Below are positions 17,728 to 25,881 of a DNA stretch of 64,000 nt, one piece after another. A model generated the notes under the pieces. The model was not told where the DNA came from. It searched no databases and saw only the letters and a list, made by a program, of their open reading frames with translations. Within the stretch, counting starts at the first letter, position 1. The number at the start of each line of letters is the position of its first letter. Origin of the DNA: Acidimicrobiaceae bacterium (GTDB lineage: Bacteria > Actinomycetota > Acidimicrobiia > Acidimicrobiales > Ilumatobacteraceae). The translations under genes were made by a program, and so were the position numbers. The DNA is taken from the NCBI GenBank assembly GCA_016722025.1, contig JADKGZ010000004.1, forward strand, positions 319,258 through 383,257. Direction: 5' to 3'.

Positions 17728-18519
17728 CTACCCGTTGAGGTTTCCGGATCGGAAGCCTTCGAGATCGAGCGTGACGTACCGGTAGCCCTGTGCCCGGACG
17801 GCCTGCACCACGACCTCGCGCTGCGCCAGCACCGACGCCATGTCGGCAATGGGCACCTCCAGCCGGGCGGTCTCGCCGTAGTGGCGCACTCGCAGCTCGC
17901 GCAACCCCAGCCGGCGCAGCGCTGCCTCGGCACGATCGAGCTGGCTGAGCAACCCCACCGACACCTCGGTGCCATAGGGAATGCGGCTGGCCAGGCACGC
18001 CATGGCCGGCTTGTCCCACGTGCGCAGCCCCAGCTGCTCGGACGCGGCCCGAACATCGGCCTTGGTGAACCCGGCGGTGACCAGTGGGAACACGGCACCG
18101 GCCTCCTGCGCAGCTTTCTGGCCGGGGCGGTGCTCGCCCAGGTCGTCGACGTTCACTCCCAGCAGCACGGTGGCACCTTCGGCGGCAGCGATCGGTGCGA
18201 TCACATCCATCAGCTCGGCTTTGCAGTGGAAGCAACGATCGGTGTCGTTCAACCGGTACGCCGCACGCTCCATCTCCTGCGTGACCACCGGTGTCCAGCG
18301 CAGGCCCCACTCGTTGGCGAGGGCACGGCAGTCCACCTCTTCGTCGCCGGCGAGCGAGGGGGAGACGGCCGTGACGGCATGAACCGCATCGGGCCCCAGC
18401 GTGCGGTGCGCGACTGCGGCAAGGAACGCCGAGTCGGCGCCACCGCTGAACGCGACGACCACGCGACCGAGCCGGAGCAGTTCCAGGTGCAGTGCGGCCA
18501 GCTTGCCGTCGAGATCCAC
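17728..18519 (-). CDS. larE: ATP-dependent sacrificial sulfur transferase LarE
   Basis: LarE converts the thiolatable cofactor precursor of lactate racemase to its pincer form by donating sulfur. The 263-residue protein has the PP-loop VAFSGGADSAFL, a CFHCK pair and the Cys in MACLASRIPYG that corresponds to the sacrificial Cys176 of the Lactobacillus enzyme. No larA, larB or larC lies in the window, so it may serve another nickel-pincer enzyme encoded elsewhere. I prefer the GTG at 18519, since the GTG at 18528 is part of the TAGGGT hexamer seven bases upstream. Confidence 0.9.
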   Translation of the reverse strand: MDLDGKLAALHLELLRLGRVVVAFSGGADSAFLAAVAHRTLGPDAVHAVTAVSPSLAGDEEVDCRALANEWGLRWTPVVTQEMERAAYRLNDTDRCFHCKAELMDVIAPIAAAEGATVLLGVNVDDLGEHRPGQKAAQEAGAVFPLVTAGFTKADVRAASEQLGLRTWDKPAMACLASRIPYGTEVSVGLLSQLDRAEAALRRLGLRELRVRHYGETARLEVPIADMASVLAQREVVVQAVRAQGYRYVTLDLEGFRSGNLNG

Positions 18520-18526
18520 GCCGCCC

Positions 18527-18532
18527 ACCCTA
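18527..18532 (-). promoter_or_regulatory. -10 hexamer TAGGGT
   Basis: Seven bases before the GTG at 18519; it decides between two in-frame GTG starts of larE. Confidence 0.4.
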
Positions 18533-18688
18533 CCGACGGCACCCGCCGCGGCGCCGACCGTCGAGGCCGACGAGGCGACGCTCCGCTCACGGCGCTCGGG
18601 GCATCCGGCAGCAATCCCACTCAGAGCACTGCATTGCCCACCGAGAGAGTTTGAAAGGAAGCGATCCGGGGTACTTACTCAGCACTGG

Positions 18689-18722
18689 CGAGTTGCGCCC
18701 TCTCTCACTTGAATCCAACTCG
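18689..18722. promoter_or_regulatory. inverted repeat in the leader of the ice-binding-like gene
   Basis: CGAGTTG and CAACTCG form 7-base arms around a 20-base loop, ending 19 bases before the start codon at 18742. It could be a leader hairpin or operator. The rest of the 209-base gap (18533-18741) shows nothing I can name. Confidence 0.3.
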
Positions 18723-18741
18723 GCAACTGGAAGGACCTGCC

Positions 18742-19899
18742 ATGACCACCTCCGAACTCCTGGTCGCCACCACAGCGAGGCCCACGCTCGCCCGACGGAT
18801 GGGCGCTCGACGGCCGCGCACCGCTCGGCGAGGCGCGGTCGCCGCGCTGGCATTGCTGGCAGCGGTGCCGCTCACGCTGCTGTTCTCCGGCGGCGCCGTG
18901 CGTGCCGCCGACGTGCCCGACGTCGGGCTCGGAACCGCCGCTCAGTACGCAGTGCTCGGTGGATCGACGGTCACCAACACCGGCAGCAGCACGCTCGATG
19001 GCAGTCTCGGCGTGTCGCCGGGCACCTCCATCACCGGCTTCCCACCGGGGTTGGTGCTCGCGCCGTGGGTGACGAACGCCACCAACGCTGCCGCCCAACA
19101 GGCACAATCCGATCTCACGGCTGCATACGTCGATGCGGCCGGCAGACCGCTCGACGGCACCACCACCGCCGATCTCGGCGGCCTGAACCTGCAGCCGGGC
19201 GTCTACGCCGGCCCCAGCAAGGGTGCCCTCGCCCTCACCGGCACGCTGATCCTCGACGGCGCCGGCGACCCGGATTCGGTGTTCATCTTCCAGACCAACT
19301 CCTCGTTGATCACCGCCACCGGCAGCACGGTGCAACTGATCAACGGTGCGCAGGCATGCAACATCTACTGGCAGGTCGGCAGTTCGGCCACGCTGGGCAC
19401 CGGCTCCGTGTTCGTCGGCACCATCATGGCCCTGTCGTCGATCTCGGTGAACAGCGGTGTCACCGTGCAGGGCCAAGCACTGGCGCGAAACGGCGCAGTC
19501 ACGCTGATCAACGACGTGTTCACCCGGCCGTCGTGCGCCACCGCCGCGCCGCCGCCGACGACGACGAGTAGCGCCCTGCCCACCAGCACTGCCGGCACGG
19601 GCGGCTCGACCACGACCGCCGGCGGGGTCACCACCAGCGCCGGCGGGGTCACCACCAGCGCTGCCGGCACGAACACCAGCGCGGGTGGAGCCACCACCGT
19701 CGCCCGCAACGCGAGCACCATCGCGGCCGGCCCCACGACCGCTCTGGGCAGCAGCGGCAAGACCGTTGCCGGTGGCACCGGCTCGATCCCCAACACCGGT
19801 GGGGCACACCACACCGAGCAGTTGCTGATCGCGACAGTCGTGCTCGCTGTCGGCGCGGGTGGCGCACTGGTCGCTCGCCGGCGCTCACCAATCCGTTGA
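18742..19899 (+). CDS. DUF3494 ice-binding-like surface protein with sortase-like anchor
   Basis: A secreted protein of 385 residues. A basic N-terminus and hydrophobic stretch (about 30-55) form a signal peptide. Residues about 62-265 are a DUF3494 domain, the beta-helical fold of many ice-binding proteins (VGLGTAAQYAVLGGSTVTNT; LNLQPGVYAG; DSVFIFQTNSSLITATGS; CNIYWQVGSSATLGTGSVF). A Thr/Ser/Gly/Ala linker leads to IPNTGG (349-354), a hydrophobic segment and RRR, the layout of an LPxTG-type wall-sorting signal. The domain is also found in adhesin-like proteins with no ice activity, so the ligand is uncertain. The ATG at 18742 is preceded by GGAAGGA. Confidence 0.88.
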   Translation: MTTSELLVATTARPTLARRMGARRPRTARRGAVAALALLAAVPLTLLFSGGAVRAADVPDVGLGTAAQYAVLGGSTVTNTGSSTLDGSLGVSPGTSITGFPPGLVLAPWVTNATNAAAQQAQSDLTAAYVDAAGRPLDGTTTADLGGLNLQPGVYAGPSKGALALTGTLILDGAGDPDSVFIFQTNSSLITATGSTVQLINGAQACNIYWQVGSSATLGTGSVFVGTIMALSSISVNSGVTVQGQALARNGAVTLINDVFTRPSCATAAPPPTTTSSALPTSTAGTGGSTTTAGGVTTSAGGVTTSAAGTNTSAGGATTVARNASTIAAGPTTALGSSGKTVAGGTGSIPNTGGAHHTEQLLIATVVLAVGAGGALVARRRSPIR

Positions 19900-19929
19900 T
19901 CGCCCGCTGAGGCCCGCCCACTCGGTACC

Positions 19930-19955
19930 GTCTCTAGACATAGGTGTCTAGAGAC
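19930..19955. promoter_or_regulatory. perfect 11-base palindrome, probable TetR operator
   Basis: GTCTCTAGACA, a TAGG spacer, and its exact reverse complement TGTCTAGAGAC. It overlaps the promoter of the MttB-like gene, whose operon encodes a TetR-family protein. Confidence 0.7.
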
Positions 19956-19964
19956 GTGTAGCCT
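19935..19964 (+). promoter_or_regulatory. promoter of the mttB-like operon
   Basis: TAGACA (19935-19940) is separated by 18 bases from TAGCCT (19959-19964), a TANNNT -10. The -35 and half the spacer lie inside the palindrome, so a bound repressor would block RNA polymerase. Confidence 0.5.
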
Positions 19965-20003
19965 GCGCGAGCGGGGACGCGTGATGGCGCGAGGGAGGAC
20001 GTG

Positions 20004-21542
20004 ATGGCCGCTGAGCAACCCGAACGGGGCCGGCGACGCTCGTCGCGGCCGCGGCGCGCAATTCGTTCGAAGACCGCGTACCGCCACCTGGAGAACCCGT
20101 TCACGCCCACGACGGTGTTCAGCGAGGACCAGGTCGCCCACGTCCACGAGTCGGCACTGGCCTACCTGCAGGCGTCGGGCATCCGCGTGTTGCTGCCCGA
20201 GGCACGGCGGCTGTTCCGCGAGGCCGGCGCCGTGGTGGACGACGAGACGCGCATGGTTCGCCTCGATGCCGACCTGGTGCGCTGGGCAGTCGCGTCGGCG
20301 CCATCGTCGTTCGAGATCCACGCACGCAACCAGGCCAACACCGCACGGATCGGTGGCCGGGGCCTGTCGCTGCTGGCGGTGGCCGGCCCGCCGTACGTCT
20401 CCGACTTGGAGCGCGGCCGCCGGCCCGGGACGCTCGCCGACTTCGAGCACTTCGTCATGCTCACCCAGCGCTGCGACGTGCTGCACGCGATCACACCCGC
20501 GGTCGAAGCGCAGGACGTGCCGATGAACCTGCGCCATCTCGCCACCGGGCACTCGATGCTCACCATCAGCGACAAGGTGCCCTACGTGAACGCGCGTGGT
20601 CGTGGCGTGGTGGCCGACGGGTTCGAGATGATCCGCATCGCCAACGGGCTCACCGACGACCAGTTCCGCGCAGCGCCCTACGTGTGGACGAACATCAACA
20701 CCAACTCACCGCGCCAGCTCGACATCCCGATGAGCATGGGCATCATCGACTTCGCGGCCGCCGGCCAGGCGACGATCATGACGCCGTTCACGCTGTCCGG
20801 GGCGATGGCGCCGGTGTCGTTGGCCGGAGCGTTGGTGCTGCAGCACATCGAGGCACTGGCCGCGATCACTCTCTCGCAGGTGGTGCGAGCAGGGGCGCCC
20901 ATCGTCTACGGAGCGTTCACGTCCAACGTGGACATGAAGTCGGGCGCCCCTGCCTTCGGCACGCCCGAGGGCGTGAAGGCCGCGATCGCCAGTGGTCAGT
21001 TGGCTCGCCACATCGAAGTGCCGTGGAGGTCGCAGGCCGCCAGCACCTCCAACACCGAAGACGCCCAGGGCGGCTACGAGACGATGCTGTCGATGATGGC
21101 CTGCCTGATGGGTGGCGCCAACGTGGTCGTACACGCCGCCGGCTGGCAGGAGGGCGGGCTCACCGCCTCGCTGGAGAAGTTCGTGCTCGACGTGGAGATG
21201 CTGCAGATCATCGCCGAGACGTTTCAGCCGGTCGTCCTCGACGACGCCGAGCTGGCCATCGACGCGATCGACGATGTGGGGCCCGGCGGCCACTTCTTCG
21301 GCACCCAGCACACGCTCGACCGGTTCGAGACGGCCTTCTACGAGCCCACCGTCTTCACCCGCCAGAACTTCGGCCAGTGGACCGACGGCGGCTCGTCCAC
21401 CGCTGCCCAGCGAGCGCACCACGTGTGGCAGCAGTGGATTCGCGAGTTCGAACGGCCACCGATCGACGACGCGGTGCAGGCCGCGCTCGACGAGTTCGTC
21501 GCTCGCCGTACCGCCGCCGGCGGCGCGCTGCCCGAGTCGTGA
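20004..21542 (+). CDS. trimethylamine methyltransferase (MttB) family protein
   Basis: A 512-residue TIM-barrel protein of the MttB superfamily, which transfers methyl groups from quaternary or tertiary amines to a corrinoid protein. The frame has no internal amber codon, so it belongs to the large non-pyrrolysine branch (which includes glycine-betaine and related methyltransferases). Landmarks include LRHLATGHSMLTISDKVPYV, AAPYVWTNINTNSPRQLD and MPMSMGIIDFAAAGQ-like sequence. No corrinoid protein or reductive activase is encoded nearby, so the partner is unknown. ATG at 20004 follows GGGAGG. The stop overlaps the TetR start by GTGA. Confidence 0.88.
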   Translation: MAAEQPERGRRRSSRPRRAIRSKTAYRHLENPFTPTTVFSEDQVAHVHESALAYLQASGIRVLLPEARRLFREAGAVVDDETRMVRLDADLVRWAVASAPSSFEIHARNQANTARIGGRGLSLLAVAGPPYVSDLERGRRPGTLADFEHFVMLTQRCDVLHAITPAVEAQDVPMNLRHLATGHSMLTISDKVPYVNARGRGVVADGFEMIRIANGLTDDQFRAAPYVWTNINTNSPRQLDIPMSMGIIDFAAAGQATIMTPFTLSGAMAPVSLAGALVLQHIEALAAITLSQVVRAGAPIVYGAFTSNVDMKSGAPAFGTPEGVKAAIASGQLARHIEVPWRSQAASTSNTEDAQGGYETMLSMMACLMGGANVVVHAAGWQEGGLTASLEKFVLDVEMLQIIAETFQPVVLDDAELAIDAIDDVGPGGHFFGTQHTLDRFETAFYEPTVFTRQNFGQWTDGGSSTAAQRAHHVWQQWIREFERPPIDDAVQAALDEFVARRTAAGGALPES

Positions 21543-22167
21543 ACGCCGCGCACACGAAGGCGACACGTGCGGACTGGCTGCGCGCCGCTCTCGATGTGTT
21601 CACCAGCTCGGGCGTCGAACACGTCAAGGTGCAGCCCTTGGCAGCGCAGCTCGGGGTGGGTCGGGCCAGCTTCTACTGGTACTTCACCGATCGAGCCGCG
21701 CTGCTCGACGAGCTGCAGCAAGTGTGGGCGGGCACCAACACCGCGTCCATCATCGACCGCAGTGCTCGCCCCGCCGACACCATCACCGCGGCGGTGCTGG
21801 GCCTGTTCGAGTGCTGGTCCGATCCCTCACTGTTCGACCCGAAGCTCGACACCGCGATGCGCGACTGAAGCGAACCGACAGCCAGGTCGCCGCCGTGGTC
21901 ACCGCCGCCGACGAGCGACGGCTGGAGGCACTGACCCACATGTTCCAACGGCACCGCTTCGCTGCCGGCGAAGCGCAGGTCCGGGCCAGGATCGTGTACT
22001 ACAACCAGGTCGGCTACTACGCGCTCGGCATCCGCGAGACCATGCAGACGCGGCTCGGATTCGTCACCGACTACTTGCTCGCGCTCACTGGTCAACTGCC
22101 CAGCGCAGCAGAACTGCGCACGTTCCGGCGCTTCTTGCGCAACGTCGCATCGCCACACGGAGGATGA
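21539..22167 (+). CDS. TetR-family regulator, with a one-base frameshift
   Basis: The N-terminal half (VNAAHTKATRADWLRAALDVF, then VQPLAAQLGVGRASFYWYF) is a standard TetR helix-turn-helix. The first frame stops at 21868 after DTAMRD, while the C-terminal ligand domain continues in another frame from RTDSQVAAVVTAADERR. One additional G near 21867 gives DTAMRDWKRTDSQ, as the family expects, and a protein of about 209 residues. The GTG start overlaps the mttB-like stop (GTGA), so the regulator is translationally coupled to the enzyme and probably binds the palindrome at 19930-19955. The indel may be a sequence error. Confidence 0.82.
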
Positions 22168-22177
22168 GCCTGCGCGC

Positions 22178-23215
22178 TCAGGTGTGCTGGTGACGATGGT
22201 GCAGGTCGGGCACATGCGGGTGCGCATGCACCAGCTGCTGGTGAGCGTGACGGTGCTGGTGCCGCCCCGTGACCACCGGCTGATGGACGTGGTCGTGGTG
22301 GCCGTCGGCATGTTCGTGTTCGTGATCGTGTTCGATCGGTTCGTGTGCGTGCTGGTGCTCGTGCTCGCTGCGCAACACGAACGCCACGCCGGCGACGGCC
22401 AGCACCAAGGAGAGCACCTGCTGGTCGGCGACCGGCTCGGTGAAGACGGTCCACGCCACCACGGCGCCCACGAACGGTGCGGTCGCGAACACGAGCTGTC
22501 CGCGCGCTGCTCCGATGTCGCGCGCGCCGGCGACCCAGAGCGTGATGGAAGCGCCGTAACCGACCGCGCCCACCACCAGCGCGGCCAGCACTCGCCACGC
22601 GGAGGGCCACCCGCCCAGGAAGAGCCCGATGAGCAGGTTGACGCCGCCGGCCACCACGCCTTTCGCCAGCGTGATGTGCACAGGGGCCAACTCGTCGAGC
22701 TTGGCCGTGACGTTGTTGTCGACGGCCCAGCACATGCACGCACCGGCAACCAGCAACGCCCCGGCGCGCAGTTCGGCACCGCCCGACCACGCCAGCGTGA
22801 CGCCCGCTGCCACCACCAGGCTGACGCCCACGATCACCCGACCCCCGAGGTGCTCGCTGAACAGCACGGCGGCCAACACCACGGTGAACACGACCTCCAG
22901 GTTCAACAGCAACGACACCGTGGCTGCCGGCGCGCTCTGCAGGCCGAAGGCCAGCAGCACGGGTGCCACCGCGCCGCCGAGCAGCACCGCCACTGCCAGC
23001 CGCGGCGCCGCCCGTCGGGCCTCCACCCGCGTCGGCCGGTGAGCGCCGGAGAACGGCAGCACGGCCAAGGCAGCGCCCAGGTACAACAGCCCGGCGAGCG
23101 TGAACGCGCTCATGTCGCCCGCCAGCCGTGATGCTGCCGGCGCCGACGCGCCGAACAGCACCGCTGCGCCTGCGCAACGAGCGATGCCCCGGCGGCTCGA
23201 CACGAACGAGCTCAT
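22178..23215 (-). CDS. EamA/DMT-family transporter with histidine-rich tail
   Basis: A 345-residue inner-membrane protein with ten hydrophobic segments in two EamA repeats (FGASAPAASRLAGDMSAF; VTEPVADQQ-like loop before the last helix). The last 60 or so residues, after VLRSEHEHQHAHEP, are dominated by His with Asp/Glu, a hydrophilic tail likely to bind divalent metals. Such tails recur in one DMT subgroup; I infer a metal-linked export or sensing role, not proven. The start overlaps the stop of the methyltransferase gene by ATGA. Confidence 0.87.
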   Translation of the reverse strand: MSSFVSSRRGIARCAGAAVLFGASAPAASRLAGDMSAFTLAGLLYLGAALAVLPFSGAHRPTRVEARRAAPRLAVAVLLGGAVAPVLLAFGLQSAPAATVSLLLNLEVVFTVVLAAVLFSEHLGGRVIVGVSLVVAAGVTLAWSGGAELRAGALLVAGACMCWAVDNNVTAKLDELAPVHITLAKGVVAGGVNLLIGLFLGGWPSAWRVLAALVVGAVGYGASITLWVAGARDIGAARGQLVFATAPFVGAVVAWTVFTEPVADQQVLSLVLAVAGVAFVLRSEHEHQHAHEPIEHDHEHEHADGHHDHVHQPVVTGRHQHRHAHQQLVHAHPHVPDLHHRHQHT

Positions 23216-23883
23216 GCAGGCACCGTCGGCGATCGGGCGAGGATGAACGCCTGCGGAGTCGACTCGTGGGCGGACTCCGCTTCTCTGACGGCGCGAGCGA
23301 GCACCTGCAACCCGGCGCCCGCCAGGCAGCCAGCGACTTCGTCGGGAGCGTGCCGATAGCTGGTCAACGACACCGGCCGTCCGTGCACCTCGCTGCGGTG
23401 CACCTGTTCACCGTTGCCGGCCTGGAACGCGACCAGCAGGTGCGCACCTGGTGCCAACGCTCGCAACAACTCGGCGCCGACCGTGCCGAGGTGCTCGGCG
23501 GGGGTGTGGATGATGGAGTACCAGCAGACCGCGCCGGCCAACGAGCCGTCGGGCACCGGGAGGTCGGTGAGCAGACCCAGCTCGAAGCGGATGCCCGGGT
23601 GCGTACGGCGAGCAACTGCCAACATTCCCGGCGAGGCGTCGACACCGATCACGTCGAGCCCTTGCGCAGCGAGGAGCGCGGCGACACGGCCCGGGCCACA
23701 GCCGACATCGGCCACCGGCCTTCCGTCGGCGTGCGCCATCAACTCGACGAAAGCGCCGAGCAGTGCACGATCGATCGGCCCTTCGATCGCCGAGCTGATC
23801 TCGGTGCCGACCCACTGCGCGTACACGTCGGCCGTGTCGTCGTAGGCCGCTCGGGTGGTCGACACGTGCTCCGGGTCCGGCAT
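23212..23883 (-). CDS. SAM-dependent class I methyltransferase
   Basis: A 223-residue cytosolic methyltransferase. The SAM-binding motif I is VADVGCGPGRVAALL with the acidic motif II in VIGVDASPGML, and CWYSIIHTP forms the post-II region usual for the Methyltransf_11/25 group. The acceptor is unknown. TACGGT lies seven bases before the ATG at 23883 on the minus strand, favouring this start over longer in-frame alternatives. It is coupled by ATGA to the EamA transporter gene, so the transporter might export its product. Confidence 0.88.
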   Translation of the reverse strand: MPDPEHVSTTRAAYDDTADVYAQWVGTEISSAIEGPIDRALLGAFVELMAHADGRPVADVGCGPGRVAALLAAQGLDVIGVDASPGMLAVARRTHPGIRFELGLLTDLPVPDGSLAGAVCWYSIIHTPAEHLGTVGAELLRALAPGAHLLVAFQAGNGEQVHRSEVHGRPVSLTSYRHAPDEVAGCLAGAGLQVLARAVREAESAHESTPQAFILARSPTVPA

Positions 23884-23890
23884 CGCCGCG

Positions 23891-23896
23891 ACCGTA
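23891..23896 (-). promoter_or_regulatory. -10 hexamer TACGGT
   Basis: Seven bases before the methyltransferase ATG at 23883. Confidence 0.5.
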
Positions 23897-23943
23897 CCGC
23901 GCGACCGGCCCGACGTCGGCCCCGGCCCGTGACGGACACCGAC

Positions 23944-23949
23944 TACCTT
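23944..23949 (+). promoter_or_regulatory. -10 hexamer TACCTT
   Basis: Six bases before the PhyH-type ATG at 23956. Confidence 0.5.
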
Positions 23950-23955
23950 GGCCGC

Positions 23956-24777
23956 ATGGGCACCCGCGACGGCCTCCGCTACATCGTCACTCAGGCCGAG
24001 CGCGAGCACTTCGCACAGGAAGGGTACGTGCACCTCTCATCGGTGCTCACCGAGGACGAAGTGCGCACCCTCGACCCGGTGTACGACGCGTTCATGCGCG
24101 GCGAGGTGCCCGTCGCCGGCAAGGACCTCAACGACATGGTCACCGGCGAGCACGGCACCGACCCGGCGGGCTACGCGATCTTCAACGTGATGCTGCCGCG
24201 CAGGTACTACCCGCAATGGCAGGGGAACGCGTTCGAGCAGGTCGGCCACTCCATCGCCGAGCAGTTGTGCGGCGAGGGCATGACACTCGACTTCGACCAG
24301 TTGCTCGCCAAGCAGCCCGGCCGCGAGGACGCTGTCTTCGCGTGGCACCAGGATCAGGCCTATTGGATCAGCACCGACGATCGACGAACCGCCACCTGCT
24401 GGCTGGCGCTCGACGACACGAGCCCGGAGAACGGCTGCCTGCAGTTCCTGCCCGGTAGCCATCGCGAGCCCGTGCGCCCCCACCACCCTGCTACCGGCGA
24501 CCGAGCCAGGCAGCACACGCTGGTCACCGACCTGCGCCCCGGTGAAGCACCCATCCCGATCTCGATTCGGCGTGGCGACATCACCGTGCACAACGAAGGT
24601 GTCCTCCACGGCTCCGGCGGCAACCGCTCCACCACCAGCCGCCGGCGCGCCTACATCTATGCGTACCGTTCGATCGACACCGTTCGCCAAGAACGAGCGC
24701 TCGGCTTCACCCACTCGCACAACGACGACCAGCAGGTGCTGAACTCGGTCGACGGCCTGCTCGCCACTGACAGCTGA
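23956..24777 (+). CDS. phytanoyl-CoA dioxygenase (PhyH) family protein
   Basis: A 273-residue Fe(II)/2-oxoglutarate oxygenase. The metal site is FAWHQDQAYW (HxD) with the distal His in NEGVLHGSGGNRS; an Arg two turns later (RRRAYIY) would bind 2-oxoglutarate. CWLALDDTSPENGCLQFLPGSH is typical of PhyH. Substrates in this family range from branched acyl-CoA to osmolytes and natural products, so none is assigned. The ATG follows a leaderless-type hexamer. It is divergent from the methyltransferase gene across 72 bases. Confidence 0.9.
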   Translation: MGTRDGLRYIVTQAEREHFAQEGYVHLSSVLTEDEVRTLDPVYDAFMRGEVPVAGKDLNDMVTGEHGTDPAGYAIFNVMLPRRYYPQWQGNAFEQVGHSIAEQLCGEGMTLDFDQLLAKQPGREDAVFAWHQDQAYWISTDDRRTATCWLALDDTSPENGCLQFLPGSHREPVRPHHPATGDRARQHTLVTDLRPGEAPIPISIRRGDITVHNEGVLHGSGGNRSTTSRRRAYIYAYRSIDTVRQERALGFTHSHNDDQQVLNSVDGLLATDS

Positions 24778-24852
24778 CGCGCCCATCTGCGCGCCGCGTC
24801 GGCGTAGCCCGAACGCGGCCCCGGTCTCATACATCGCTCACACTCGTGCGCC

Positions 24853-25881
24853 ATGCTGCACCTCATGTCGACGAACGGCGCTCGAGCAACTCCGGTGGGA
24901 TGCTTCCTCCTCGCACTCACCCTGACGGTCGGATGCAGTTCCACCGACGCGTCGTCACCATCCACCACGACTTCGAACGCGGGGAGTTCGACGACCGAAG
25001 GTTCGACGACCGAAGGTTCGACGACCGAGCCGGCGGGGAGCACAACGGTTTCGAACTGCCGGCGAGGCGACCTGCCGAGCACGGTGGCCTACGACACCAT
25101 CGCCGGCGTCGACCCGAACCTCCTCAGCCTCGACGTGTACCCGCCTTCCACGGCCGCCTGCGACGCCCCCATCGTGATGTGGGTGCACGGCGGCGGCTAT
25201 CAGATCGGCGACAAGCGCAACCAGATGCTCGACAAGGTCGCGCTGTTCAACGACGCCGGTTGGATCCTGGTGAGCGCGAACTACCGGCTGACCGCACCGG
25301 GCGCTGCAAGCTCGGCGCAGTACCCCGATCACTTCCACGACGTCGCCTCTGCCGTGGCCTGGGTGCACGTCAACATCGCCTCGTACGGGGGCGACCCTGA
25401 GCGCATCGCGTTGCTGGGCCACTCGGCCGGCGCCGACATCGTGTCGAACGTGGCCACCAACCCGTCGTACCTGCAAGCCGTCGGCCTCGACCTCGGCTCG
25501 CTGCGTTGCGCGGGGCCGCTCGACACCGAGGGTTTCGACAAGGTGGCGGCCGGGGCGAACGATCCCGATGTCGAACGCGATCAATGGCAACTCGCGCTGG
25601 GCAACAACCTCGACTACCTCACTGCCACTTCGGCAACGATGCTCGTCGCGGCCGACATCGGCATCCCACCGATGATCGGCGTCGTGCGCGGCGGCCCGCT
25701 TCGTCAACGGATCGAGACGGCGTTCCTCGGTGCGCTGGCCGACGCCGGCATCAACAGCGTCACCATCGACGCCACGTCATTGACGCACAACGAAGTCAAC
25801 AGCCGCATCGGTGCGGCCGGCGACGACGTGATGACCCCACCGTTGATGCAATTCCTGCGCGGCTGCTTCGCCGGGCCGTGA
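24853..25881 (+). CDS. lipoprotein alpha/beta-hydrolase (esterase/lipase-like)
   Basis: A 342-residue exported hydrolase. The signal peptide ends in lipobox LTVGC (Cys28 from the first ATG), followed by a Ser/Thr linker with STTEG repeats. The catalytic domain has the oxyanion motif MWVHGGGYQIGD, the nucleophile in LLGHSAGADI and, near the C-terminus, a His in SLTHNEVNSRIG; it resembles the carboxylesterase/BD-FAE group acting outside the cell membrane. A second in-frame ATG (24865) is an alternative start and still keeps the signal peptide. The stop directly abuts the converging NDH-2 gene. Confidence 0.88.
   Translation: MLHLMSTNGARATPVGCFLLALTLTVGCSSTDASSPSTTTSNAGSSTTEGSTTEGSTTEPAGSTTVSNCRRGDLPSTVAYDTIAGVDPNLLSLDVYPPSTAACDAPIVMWVHGGGYQIGDKRNQMLDKVALFNDAGWILVSANYRLTAPGAASSAQYPDHFHDVASAVAWVHVNIASYGGDPERIALLGHSAGADIVSNVATNPSYLQAVGLDLGSLRCAGPLDTEGFDKVAAGANDPDVERDQWQLALGNNLDYLTATSATMLVAADIGIPPMIGVVRGGPLRQRIETAFLGALADAGINSVTIDATSLTHNEVNSRIGAAGDDVMTPPLMQFLRGCFAGP
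24986..25029 (+). repeat. three tandem 15-base units in the lipoprotein linker
   Basis: GTTCGACGACCGAAG is repeated at 24986, 25001 and 25016 (last copy one base short), encoding the STTEG repeats. Confidence 0.85.

Noticed and set aside
18533..18741. A riboswitch (for example cyclic di-GMP) in the leader of the ice-binding-like gene
   Set aside because: I could not find the conserved core of any class I know, only one modest inverted repeat.
20004..21542. Pyrrolysine-dependent trimethylamine methyltransferase
   Set aside because: The frame has no in-frame TAG and no pyl genes are present, so it belongs to the non-pyrrolysine branch.
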